From Acidobacteriota bacterium (GTDB lineage Bacteria; Acidobacteriota; Blastocatellia; Pyrinomonadales; Pyrinomonadaceae), in NCBI GenBank assembly GCA_019639115.1, contig JAHBSM010000012.1, forward strand, positions 1-64,000: a DNA stretch of 64,000 nt, written 5' to 3'. A program made the position numbers and the translations under genes. Each line of letters starts with the position of its first letter. The stretch's first letter is position 1. Under the pieces are notes generated by a model. That model was not told the origin of the DNA and did not search any database. It saw nothing but the letters and a program-made list of their open reading frames with translations. Shown piece after piece: positions 45,039-56,178 of this stretch.

Positions 45039-46721
45039 CTAGCGTCCAAGTTCTTCGACGAAGGTTACCCGGTTTATCTCGTACAGCGTGGTCTGGCCGC
45101 CAAGCACTTTTTTGACGGCTGATTCGCGCAGGCTCGAGAGACCCTCGCGTTCGGCTTGGCGGCGGATCTCGCTTCCCGGACGCCGCTCTATGATCATCTC
45201 GCGGATCGTGTCGGACATGTCCAGCAGTTCGTGAATGGCGGAGCGGCCGCGATAGCCAGTATGGTTGCACGCGTCGCAGCCGACGTTGCGAAAAAGCGGA
45301 CGGCCGCCGATATCCGATTGAGACAGGCCGGATTCCGTTAGTTCCTCATCTGTCGGCTGATAAGACCGTTTGCACGTCGGACACAGAAGGCGAACAAGGC
45401 GTTGAGCAAGCACGCAATTGAGCGAAGAGACGAAGTTATACGGCTCGACGCCCATATTCAGGAATCGCCCGATCACGTCGATCACGTTATTTGCGTGGAC
45501 CGTGGTAAAGACCAGGTGACCCGTGAGAGCCGACTGTATGGCGATCTGGGCGGTCTCTTCGTCGCGGATCTCGCCGACCATGATCTTGTCGGGGTCGTGA
45601 CGGAGGATCGACCTCAACCCGCGAGCGAAGGTCAGCCCCTTTTTCTCATTGACCGGTATCTGCATGATGCCCTGGAGCTGATACTCGACCGGATCTTCGA
45701 TAGTGATTATCTTGTCCTCTTCGTTGCGTATCTCGTTGAGCGCCGCGTAAAGCGTGGTCGTTTTACCAGAACCGGTCGGACCGGTGACGAGCACCATCCC
45801 ATACGGTTCCTTGATATACAGGCGAAATCGTTTGAGGTCCTCTTCGTCAAACCCGACCACGTCCAGGCTCAAATTCTTGAATTCTTCTGAGATCTGTTCC
45901 TTATCGAGGATACGGATCACGCAATTCTCCCCAAAGGCGGCGGGCAGGATCGACACACGAAAATCGACCGTGCGCCCCTTGTAACGCACGCGGAAACGTC
46001 CGTCCTGCGGAACGCGGCGTTCTGCGATATCCAGCTCCGACATCACCTTGATACGTGAGATCAGTGTCTGATGGAACGCAATATCGATCGGATCGACCTT
46101 GGAGTAGAGTGCTCCGTCGATGCGAAATTTGACCCGCACGTCGCGGTCGCCGGCCTCGATATGTATATCGGACGCCCGCGATTCCATCGCATTGTAGATC
46201 ACGGTGTCCACGAGCTTTATGATCGGCGACATATCGCTATCGGTCGCCAGCCGGTCAAGGTCCAGCACCTCGTCGCCCTGATCCGTTTCTTTGACAAGCG
46301 ATATCTTGAATCCGGACGCCGCCTCCTGCATCACGCGCTGGGTCGCGTCGCCCTTACGCAGAACGACATCGATCGCTCCGGCGGTCGAGAAATAAGGCAC
46401 GATACGGACGTTGAGCACGTTCTCGAGTTCGTCCAGACGCTCGAGATTGGTCGGGTCGGCCATCGCCGCATGAAGGTCGCTGCCATCGCGCCTGAGGGGA
46501 ACGAACTGATTGCGCAGCATCAGATCGACGGGAATTCGACCGATCTCCTCGTGGTCAACCGGCGATGGTGCGTCCGGCGGCAGCAGATCGACATACGGCA
46601 TCCGATACCTTTGCGCACGCTGTTTAGCTTCCACGACCTCGGGAGGCTCGTTCGAGAATTCTTGCGGTATCTCGATCGTCCCGGCTGAGATCTTTGTAGG
46701 ATCGACGGCGTCTGTGTTCAT
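45039..46721 (-). CDS. gspE: Type II secretion / type IV pilus assembly ATPase
   Basis: A 560-aa secretion ATPase. N-terminal GspE_N domain (about 20-150), then Walker A GPTGSGKTTTL (about 318), Asp box ITIEDPVEYQ, Walker B GEIRDEETA and His box LTGHLVFTTVHAN, and a zinc site CPTCK ... CDACNHTGYRGRS. PilB is the closest alternative; the zinc motif fits GspE. It precedes gspF with ten bases between. Confidence 0.92.
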   Translation of the reverse strand: MNTDAVDPTKISAGTIEIPQEFSNEPPEVVEAKQRAQRYRMPYVDLLPPDAPSPVDHEEIGRIPVDLMLRNQFVPLRRDGSDLHAAMADPTNLERLDELENVLNVRIVPYFSTAGAIDVVLRKGDATQRVMQEAASGFKISLVKETDQGDEVLDLDRLATDSDMSPIIKLVDTVIYNAMESRASDIHIEAGDRDVRVKFRIDGALYSKVDPIDIAFHQTLISRIKVMSELDIAERRVPQDGRFRVRYKGRTVDFRVSILPAAFGENCVIRILDKEQISEEFKNLSLDVVGFDEEDLKRFRLYIKEPYGMVLVTGPTGSGKTTTLYAALNEIRNEEDKIITIEDPVEYQLQGIMQIPVNEKKGLTFARGLRSILRHDPDKIMVGEIRDEETAQIAIQSALTGHLVFTTVHANNVIDVIGRFLNMGVEPYNFVSSLNCVLAQRLVRLLCPTCKRSYQPTDEELTESGLSQSDIGGRPLFRNVGCDACNHTGYRGRSAIHELLDMSDTIREMIIERRPGSEIRRQAEREGLSSLRESAVKKVLGGQTTLYEINRVTFVEELGR

Positions 46722-46731
46722 AAAGCTAAAT

Positions 46732-47970
46732 TTATCGGCCGCGGCCGCCGAACGGCCCGGACGAGATCGTTTGTATGATCGGCAGATAGATAGCCAAGAG
46801 GATCACGACCACGATACCGGCCATTACCAGCAGAATGAGAGGCTCAAGCAACGTCGTTAGCTGTTCGAGCCGGACCTCGGCCTCGGAATCGTAGAAATTA
46901 GCGACCTCTTCGAGCATCTCACGCAGACTGCCTGATCCCTCGCCGATGCCGATCATATCGATCGCAAGCTCAGGCACCCAATTCGCCTGCTCCAGCGAAT
47001 CAGTGAATCCGCGGCCTTCTTTTATCAGCGGCAGGACGGCTTGGCTTCGCCGGCGGAGCTCGAGATTACTGATCGCCTGCGAAGCGATCTCCCACGAATC
47101 CGGCACGGTTATGCCGCCCGCGAGGAGCGTCGAGATCGAACGCGAAAGCTGCGCCGTCGCCATATTTCGGATCAGAGGTCCTGCGATCGGAAGCCTTAGC
47201 ACGAGCTTGTGGAGCATCAATTTACCGCTCTCCGTCCGCAGCCAAAGGAAAAGTGCTACACCGCCGATCAGCAGCAATGGTGCGATCCACCAGAAATTGG
47301 AAGCCAATGCTCCCGAGAACGCCACCACGATCTGTGTCAGAGCAGGCAAAGCCCTATTTGCATTCAGATTCCTGAACAGATCCGACATCCGCGGCACGAC
47401 ATAAAGCGTGAGAAACCCGACCATCAAGGTTGCCGCCGCGAGCAAAAATATCGGATAGGCAAGCGCGCCGCGTATCTTCCTGGATACGGCCACGCTGCGT
47501 TTCAGATATTCAACGAACCTTGCGAGTACGTCATCGAGGGCTCCGCTCTTTTCGCCCGCGAGGATCGAGGCAGTATAGATCCTGGGAAATATGCCCTGCT
47601 CTTCAAATGCCTGCGAGAGCGGTTCGCCGTTGCGGATGCGTTCCTCGACATCCACCAGGACATCTCGCAGATTCGCCGACGCCGAACGCGTCTTTAACAG
47701 TCCAATAGCCTGGAGCATCGGGATACCCGCGCGGAGCAGAGCCGACAGTTGCTGATTGAATAGCAGGAAATCACGTTGTTTTACTTTAGCGTGTCGGCCT
47801 TGTTTGATCCCGAGCATCGCAGAAAGCCCGGCCTCGGCAGGCGATACGGCGAATACTCGATAACCGTCGCCTTCGAGACGCACGCGAGCGTCGTCGGGGG
47901 CGACCGCCTCCACGATCTTTGTAACAATTTCGCCGGACGGAGAACCTAGTCGGCAAATGAATTCAGGCAT
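46732..47970 (-). CDS. gspF: Type II secretion / pilus inner-membrane platform protein
   Basis: A 412-aa inner-membrane platform protein with two T2SSF domains (FNQQLSALLRAGIPMLQAI at about 75-95, and TAQLSRSISTLLAGGITVPDS) and three hydrophobic segments; the C-terminus ends in a transmembrane stretch. ATG 47970 (MPEFICRLG) is the family start; the longer frame from 48090 has no match. Together with GspE it would drive pseudopilin assembly; the pseudopilins are not in the window. Confidence 0.92.
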   Translation of the reverse strand: MPEFICRLGSPSGEIVTKIVEAVAPDDARVRLEGDGYRVFAVSPAEAGLSAMLGIKQGRHAKVKQRDFLLFNQQLSALLRAGIPMLQAIGLLKTRSASANLRDVLVDVEERIRNGEPLSQAFEEQGIFPRIYTASILAGEKSGALDDVLARFVEYLKRSVAVSRKIRGALAYPIFLLAAATLMVGFLTLYVVPRMSDLFRNLNANRALPALTQIVVAFSGALASNFWWIAPLLLIGGVALFLWLRTESGKLMLHKLVLRLPIAGPLIRNMATAQLSRSISTLLAGGITVPDSWEIASQAISNLELRRRSQAVLPLIKEGRGFTDSLEQANWVPELAIDMIGIGEGSGSLREMLEEVANFYDSEAEVRLEQLTTLLEPLILLVMAGIVVVILLAIYLPIIQTISSGPFGGRGR

Positions 47971-48173
47971 AAGCGGATCGAGCCGATAAATTGACCAGCC
48001 GATTATATCACGGGTAATGACACGCCCCGGTGGACGATTTGTTGCACGGCGTCGTGCAGAGGCGAAAAAATCTCGGGATCGACCAACCAAATCTGAATTT
48101 ATTTCATCAGACGAAATATCTTGCTAGAGGTGTATTTACCTTTTAAGATAACCTTGGTCCCTCGGAGTGAAAT

Positions 48174-49163
48174 ATGATCCGTTCCCGCCTGCAATCCATG
48201 CGTTGGGATGCCGCCTGCGGTGTCTTCGCGTCGCTGATCTTTGCTCTGGCCGCGGCTGGTTCCGCCCCGGGGCAAACGCCGACGCCGTCACCAACGCCTG
48301 ACGACCCTGACTCACCGGTTCGCGTCAAGACCGACCTCGTCACCGTAACAGCGACCGTCACAGATTATTTCGGCCGATACGTCTCGGGGCTTACCAAAAA
48401 TGCGTTCACCATAATCGACAATAATCAGGAGCAGGAGATCACTTTCTTCAGCGACAGCGACGCTCCCGTTTCGGTTGGGATTATCTTCGATATCTCCGGT
48501 TCGATGAGCGGCTCAAAGATAATGAAAGCCCGCAAAGCGCTCTCGCGGTTCATTTTGACGAGCCATCCGATGGATGAATATTTTCTCATTGCGTTCAATA
48601 GCCGTGCACAGCTTCTTGTGGATAGGACGCGCGATGCCGATGCGATATTGCAGAAGCTGACGCTCGTCCAGCCTCGTGCCAACACGGCGCTCTATGACGC
48701 CGTGTATCTCGGGGTCGAAAGGGTCACGCGCGGTTCGCATCAGAAGAAAGCTCTGCTGATCATCAGCGACGGACAGGACAATGCATCGAGATACAGCTTT
48801 ACCGAGGTGCGGCGGCTGATGAAAGAAGCGGACGTCGTGACCTATGCTATCGAGATATTAGATAAAGCTGACCTTAGCAGTCCGCTCGGCGCTCAGGGAC
48901 AGGCGTTCCTGAGCGAGATCGCGAACGTGACCGGCGGCAAGTCGTTCCAGCCGCAGTCCGATGTCGAGATGGACGAGGTATTTGAGCGTATCGGTATAGA
49001 ATTGCGGCATCAGTATTCATTGGGTTACACTCCGAAGGACTTTGTGCCTGACGGCCGTTGGCGAAAATTGAAAGTTAAGGTCAAACCTCCGCGAGGCCTT
49101 ACGCGTCTAACGGTTCGCTCGCGCGATGGATATTTCGCGGCGCCGAACGTCAGTGTTCGATAG
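48174..49163 (+). CDS. VWA-domain protein of the acidobacterial type (paralogue 1)
   Basis: A 329-aa exported protein. Signal peptide residues 1-33 (GSAPGQTP), a Pro/Thr linker, and an N-terminal region LVTVTATVTDYFGRYVSGLTKNAF typical of VWFA-related acidobacterial proteins. The VWA domain has MIDAS residues DISGSMS (about 104-110), NTALYDAVY and IISDGQD. The C-terminus has the conserved YSLGYTPKD. A Shine-Dalgarno GGAG precedes the ATG. Function unknown. Confidence 0.88.
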   Translation: MIRSRLQSMRWDAACGVFASLIFALAAAGSAPGQTPTPSPTPDDPDSPVRVKTDLVTVTATVTDYFGRYVSGLTKNAFTIIDNNQEQEITFFSDSDAPVSVGIIFDISGSMSGSKIMKARKALSRFILTSHPMDEYFLIAFNSRAQLLVDRTRDADAILQKLTLVQPRANTALYDAVYLGVERVTRGSHQKKALLIISDGQDNASRYSFTEVRRLMKEADVVTYAIEILDKADLSSPLGAQGQAFLSEIANVTGGKSFQPQSDVEMDEVFERIGIELRHQYSLGYTPKDFVPDGRWRKLKVKVKPPRGLTRLTVRSRDGYFAAPNVSVR

Positions 49164-49173
49164 GACCTAAGGA

Positions 49174-50283
49174 ATGAAAAGACGACATTTTGGATTGTTA
49201 TTGATCGTGTTCGCGGTCGCGGCCGCGTGGCAGCTGGGCTGGGCAAATGCGTCCTCGGCCCAGACCTCGGCCCCTCGAACTGCGCCGACCCCAACGCCCA
49301 CGCCATTTGCGACCCCTAGGCCATCGCCGACACCGAACGTTATAGACGATGACGAGCCGATCAAGGTCGAGACCGAACTCGTCAATCTGAACGTCAGGGT
49401 CGTCGATAGAAATAATCGTTCGATCAATGACGTACCGCAAAAGGATTTCCGCATTTTCGAAGACGGTGTTGCCCAGCAGATCGAGTTCTTTTCGCGGGCC
49501 GAGGTCCCGACTAATTACGCCTTGCTTCTCGACGGATCGGGTTCGATGCGAAGCCAGATCGAAAAGGTCATCGAAGCCGGGAAAATATTTGTCGCCTCGA
49601 ACCGGCCTGCTGATGAGACAGCGATCATCCGGTTCATCAGCAGCGACAAGATCACCATCGAGCAGAACTTCACATCCAACAAGGCTGACCTCGAGGATGC
49701 TCTCGAGAACCTTGTGGTCGAGGGCGGCCAGACCGCGGTGATCGATGCCGTCTATCTTGCTGTCGATAACGTGGAACAGTACGAGAAGAGCAAGAATCCA
49801 GACGACCGTAAACGACGTGCCGTCATACTCGTATCTGACGGCGAGGACCGAGACAGCTATTACACTGAGAAGCAGCTAGTCGAGTTACTGCGTGAATCCG
49901 AGACTCAGATCTACGTCATCGGTTTCATAAACGAACTCAGCAAAGAGGGCGGAATGATATCTAGGAGCCCACAAGCAAAGGCTAAGGCTTTCCTCGATAG
50001 GCTGGCGGCTGAGAGCGGGGGCAAGGCTTACTATCCAAGCAGCGCGAACGAACTGCCGCAGATAGCACGCGAGATATCGTCCGAGATGAGGTCGCAGTAT
50101 TCGATCGGCTACATACCGACCAATGACGCCCGCGATGGCTCATTTCGCAATATCAAGGTTCAGATCGCTGACGGCCCCAATGGCCAGAAACGTATCGCTG
50201 TCACGCGAGCCGGGCGAACGGCCGATGGCAGCAAACCCAGCCTCCGCGACAACCGCGACGTGAACACACGGCCTAAGAACTGA
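49174..50283 (+). CDS. VWA-domain protein of the acidobacterial type (paralogue 2)
   Basis: A 369-aa paralogue of the preceding gene, ten bases downstream. Signal peptide residues 1-29 (ANASSAQT), Pro-rich linker, LVNLNVRVVDRNNRSINDVPQKDF, then MIDAS DGSGSMRS, GGQTAVIDAVY and VSDGED. C-terminal SQYSIGYIPTND. Tandem duplication is evident. A strong terminator follows at 50302-50335. Confidence 0.88.
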   Translation: MKRRHFGLLLIVFAVAAAWQLGWANASSAQTSAPRTAPTPTPTPFATPRPSPTPNVIDDDEPIKVETELVNLNVRVVDRNNRSINDVPQKDFRIFEDGVAQQIEFFSRAEVPTNYALLLDGSGSMRSQIEKVIEAGKIFVASNRPADETAIIRFISSDKITIEQNFTSNKADLEDALENLVVEGGQTAVIDAVYLAVDNVEQYEKSKNPDDRKRRAVILVSDGEDRDSYYTEKQLVELLRESETQIYVIGFINELSKEGGMISRSPQAKAKAFLDRLAAESGGKAYYPSSANELPQIAREISSEMRSQYSIGYIPTNDARDGSFRNIKVQIADGPNGQKRIAVTRAGRTADGSKPSLRDNRDVNTRPKN

Positions 50284-50301
50284 ACTTCGGGTGAACGATC
50301 A

Positions 50302-50335
50302 AAAAGGGCGGAGGCTACGTCACCTCCGCCCTTTT
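50302..50335 (+). terminator. Rho-independent terminator after the VWA genes
   Basis: Stem GGGCGGAGG (50306-50314) and CCTCCGCCC (50323-50331) with eight-base loop, flanked by AAAA and TTTT. Confidence 0.85.
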
Positions 50336-50361
50336 ACTTATCTCTGATATGCGAAATGGAT

Positions 50362-50679
50362 CTATTCCGGGACCGAGCCCGATATCTTCTTTCGGGTGGT
50401 CTCTCCCGTAACGAGAACCGGAATGCCGTCGTCAACTTCGCCGTGCGGACGAGGTATGACATGAACGGCGGTCACAGTACCGATCCGCCGTGCCGCCGCC
50501 GCACCAGCATCGACCGCCGCCTTGACGGCGCCGACCTCGCCGCGAACAATCGCGGTAACTAGGCCCGCATCGATCTTTTCGTAGCCCACGAGCCGCACAT
50601 TTGCGGCTTTGACCATCGCATCGGCCGCCTCGATCATCGCGACCAGGCCCATACACTCGACCATCCCAAGTGCTTGCAT
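50362..50679 (-). CDS. Bacterial microcompartment shell protein, BMC-H type (1)
   Basis: A 105-aa single-domain shell protein (Pfam BMC). It opens with the canonical [19 protein letters not shown] and contains the pore-loop region [30 protein letters not shown] and VHVIPRPH follow. A short tail (KKISGSVPE) extends past the fold. It is last in the minus-strand locus and should form hexamers that tile the shell. The loop KIDAG differs from the usual KIGSG, so pore chemistry may differ. Confidence 0.92.
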   Translation of the reverse strand: MQALGMVECMGLVAMIEAADAMVKAANVRLVGYEKIDAGLVTAIVRGEVGAVKAAVDAGAAAARRIGTVTAVHVIPRPHGEVDDGIPVLVTGETTRKKISGSVPE

Positions 50680-50685
50680 ATCAGA

Positions 50686-50787
50686 TCAACCCTCTCTACG
50701 CTTGCGAGCATACCATCGCATTGCAAGGACGAACAATAAGACCCCCAATAATATCGAACCGAAAAATATCGCTATCGGCACTATCAT
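50686..50787 (-). CDS. 33-aa single-pass membrane microprotein in the BMC locus
   Basis: Manual translation gives 33 residues: MIVPIAIFFGSILLGV followed by a short Leu/Val/Phe stretch, then MRWYARKRREG. The hydrophobic core (residues 2-22) is one transmembrane helix and the tail is strongly basic, so the C-terminus should be cytoplasmic. A GGAG lies about ten bases before ATG 50787. It sits between the zinc-ribbon protein (stop 50794) and the BMC-H gene (50679) with gaps of six bases each. No homologue recognised; function unknown. Confidence 0.5.
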   Translation of the reverse strand: MIVPIAIFFGSILLGVLLFVLAMRWYARKRREG

Positions 50788-50793
50788 CTTCGC

Positions 50794-51186
50794 CTATCTC
50801 CTAAATACGGCGATAACGACAACGAACGCCGCAAATATGAACATTACGAGCGAGATAATGAAAAAGGTCCACTCGGACGATGTTCCGCTGCGGGCCGGTT
50901 CCTGCATCGAACGCTTGACCGCACGCGACCGGCGACGTTCGGCGGCGGCATCGCGTCGAGGTGCATCGTCTTTGACCGTGCCGACAGCCGCCTCTGAGCC
51001 GGCACCGTCGAGCGGAGTTTCGGGCATCTCGACCGCCGATGCTGATGCGGATAGCGCGACGGGCTCAACGGCCGATTCGCCGGAACCCGGCAGCGGTTTG
51101 CCGCAGTTGTAGCAAAACCGTGTGCCTTCGCGGGCTTCTGCTCCACAAACTGCACATACCGACTGTGAAACTACGGCTTTTGACAT
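50794..51186 (-). CDS. Zinc-ribbon protein with C-terminal membrane anchor
   Basis: A 130-aa protein. N-terminal zinc ribbon with CAVCG (residues 9-13) and CYNCG (22-26), then a Ser/Glu/Ala-rich linker with a basic patch RRSRAVKRSMQ, and one C-terminal transmembrane helix (about 106-126, WTFFIISLVMFIFAAFVVVI) ending RR. It lies 14 bases after the AldDH stop in the microcompartment operon. No known BMC family; may tether the shell or a regulator to the membrane (inference). Confidence 0.65.
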   Translation of the reverse strand: MSKAVVSQSVCAVCGAEAREGTRFCYNCGKPLPGSGESAVEPVALSASASAVEMPETPLDGAGSEAAVGTVKDDAPRRDAAAERRRSRAVKRSMQEPARSGTSSEWTFFIISLVMFIFAAFVVVIAVFRR

Positions 51187-51200
51187 ACTTGTCGGACAGA

Positions 51201-52928
<1,728 letters not shown>

Positions 52929-52990
52929 TCAAGAAAGAGAGGCCGCGGGCCGCAAAAGGCCCGCGAACGATGCCCGAGACAATGTCGGAG

Positions 52991-53383
52991 CTACTTGGAT
53001 CGCGAGCGGGTCGAATCCGTCGCCGTGCTGCTACCGCCGGCTTCGCCGGACCCGAGTGCCTTGCTGCCGCCGCGAAGAGCTTTTTCATCGGGGCTGTAGC
53101 CTACCTTTCCGCCCGAAGGCAGGACGCGCTCCACCTCGGAATGCGGCCGCGGGATAACGTGGACGCTGATCAATTCGCCGACGCGTCGTGCTGCCGATGC
53201 TCCTGCGTCCGTCGCTGCCTTGACGGCTCCGACATCGCCTCGGACAAATATCGTCACGTATCCGGCGCCGATATATTCCTTGCCTATCAGCTGTACATTC
53301 GCGGCTTTGACCATTGCATCCGCAGCTTCGACGCTGCCGACGAATCCCTTGGTCTCGACCATGCCCAATGCTTCTAAACTCAT
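52991..53383 (-). CDS. Bacterial microcompartment shell protein, BMC-H type (2)
   Basis: A 130-aa BMC-H protein, first gene of the locus. Core residues 1-88 match the other shell gene ([45 protein letters not shown]). The C-terminal 40 residues are a flexible Gly/Ser/Lys-rich tail. The pore loop reads YIGAG. GAGG eight bases before its ATG gives good initiation. Paralogue of 50362-50679. Confidence 0.92.
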   Translation of the reverse strand: MSLEALGMVETKGFVGSVEAADAMVKAANVQLIGKEYIGAGYVTIFVRGDVGAVKAATDAGASAARRVGELISVHVIPRPHSEVERVLPSGGKVGYSPDEKALRGGSKALGSGEAGGSSTATDSTRSRSK

Positions 53384-53591
53384 TCGTTGATCCTCACTTT
53401 TAGAGATGCTGTCAGAATTCTATTATACCTGCCCGACGAATGCCAAAATGCAGCGGGCAAATCATCGATAATCAATCGGTTACATCAAGTCGAACTAGCA
53501 GGCGGGCTTTATTGACACCATACCGATCCGAACGCTATATTTCCTTTTTGGTTTGGTTTCTCCCTCGGTTTGCGCTCGACTAGATTTCGAA

Positions 53592-54632
53592 ATGGCAGAT
53601 ACACTTGGCGAAAAACTGCGGCAAGCCCGCGAAGAACGTGGTATATCGATAGCCGAGGTCGCAGAGCAGACCCGTATATCGCCTCACTACCTCGAATCGA
53701 TCGAGAATGATAACTACGATCCATTGCCGGGCGGCATCTTCAATAAGGGATTCATCAAGGCTTATGCAAAATACGTAGGCATCGATGAACAGGAAGCGAT
53801 AAGCGATTATTCGCGACAGGTGTCCAATTCCGAGATACCACCCGTCGAAGAGAAACTGCCGATCTACAAACCTGAGGTCTTGACCGACGACCATTCATCA
53901 CGTTCGATGGTGCCTACGGTCGTGGCGGCAGTCGCGATACTTGCTCTCGCGTCCGCTGGCATATACTTTGGCCTCAATTATCTGAATCAACCCTCGGTCA
54001 CGACTTCGAGCACCGGCAGCGGATCGGGAGCGAATTCGAATTCGGCTTCGGCGAATACAGACACGCGGCCGCAAACTCAGCCCGACGTCGATATGACGCA
54101 GATGAAGGTCACGGTCACCGCCGTGGGCCAACCCGTACGTATGACGGGGATAAAGGACGAAGAGAAGATCGACCAACTCATCAAACCCGAAGCTCCCGTC
54201 ACCTATGAGCCGGCCAAGGCTTTGACGCTCAACTACAACCGTTGGAACGCGTCGGCCGTGCAACTGAGTATAAACGGTAAAGCGATAACCCTGCCCGGAG
54301 CTCCGCTCGATCCAAAGGACGGCGGCAGGATAATATTCACGATCGACCGCGACAATATCGGCAAGATAATCTCGGCCGGCGCCATATCGAACGAGGTCGC
54401 TCCGGCCCAACCGGCCGCCGAGAATGCAAATGTCCCGGCTGCCGTTCCGCCGCCGAACCGGCAAGCTGTGACGCCGAAGCCCGCCGCGTCGGCGGCACCT
54501 GCGGATGCGGCACCTTCTGGCTCTCCCGAGATGCGTCCCGCCGGGACCCCGCGTCCGACGCCTGCGGCCGCAAAAACTCCGGCTGTCTCCGCCAGACCGG
54601 CGGCGAACGGCCCGGCTGAAAGGCCGAATTGA
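53592..54632 (+). CDS. RodZ-like transmembrane HTH protein
   Basis: A 346-aa protein with N-terminal XRE-like HTH_25 domain (residues 5-70, GEKLRQAREERGISIAEVAEQT), one transmembrane helix (about 113-133) and periplasmic DUF4115-like region, followed by an Ala/Pro-rich tail of about 75 residues. RodZ organises MreB in cell shape. The ATG is MADTLGEK at 53592; the longer frame from 53553 is not supported. TAGATT at 53581-53586 precedes it. Confidence 0.85.
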   Translation: MADTLGEKLRQAREERGISIAEVAEQTRISPHYLESIENDNYDPLPGGIFNKGFIKAYAKYVGIDEQEAISDYSRQVSNSEIPPVEEKLPIYKPEVLTDDHSSRSMVPTVVAAVAILALASAGIYFGLNYLNQPSVTTSSTGSGSGANSNSASANTDTRPQTQPDVDMTQMKVTVTAVGQPVRMTGIKDEEKIDQLIKPEAPVTYEPAKALTLNYNRWNASAVQLSINGKAITLPGAPLDPKDGGRIIFTIDRDNIGKIISAGAISNEVAPAQPAAENANVPAAVPPPNRQAVTPKPAASAAPADAAPSGSPEMRPAGTPRPTPAAAKTPAVSARPAANGPAERPN

Positions 54633-54655
54633 CCGCCCGGCCGCCGTTATCATTC

Positions 54656-54690
54656 GCCCGCGATGTCCGCAGTTTGATTGCGGGCATTTT
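54656..54690 (+). terminator. Terminator between the RodZ-like gene and guaB
   Basis: Stem GCCCGC (54656-54661) and GCGGGC (54680-54685) with an alternative inner pair CCGCA/TGCGG (54667-54671 with 54679-54683), then ATTTTTG. The guaB -10 element begins five bases later. Confidence 0.65.
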
Positions 54691-54694
54691 TGTT

Positions 54695-56175
<1,481 letters not shown>

Positions 56176-56178
56176 GAC

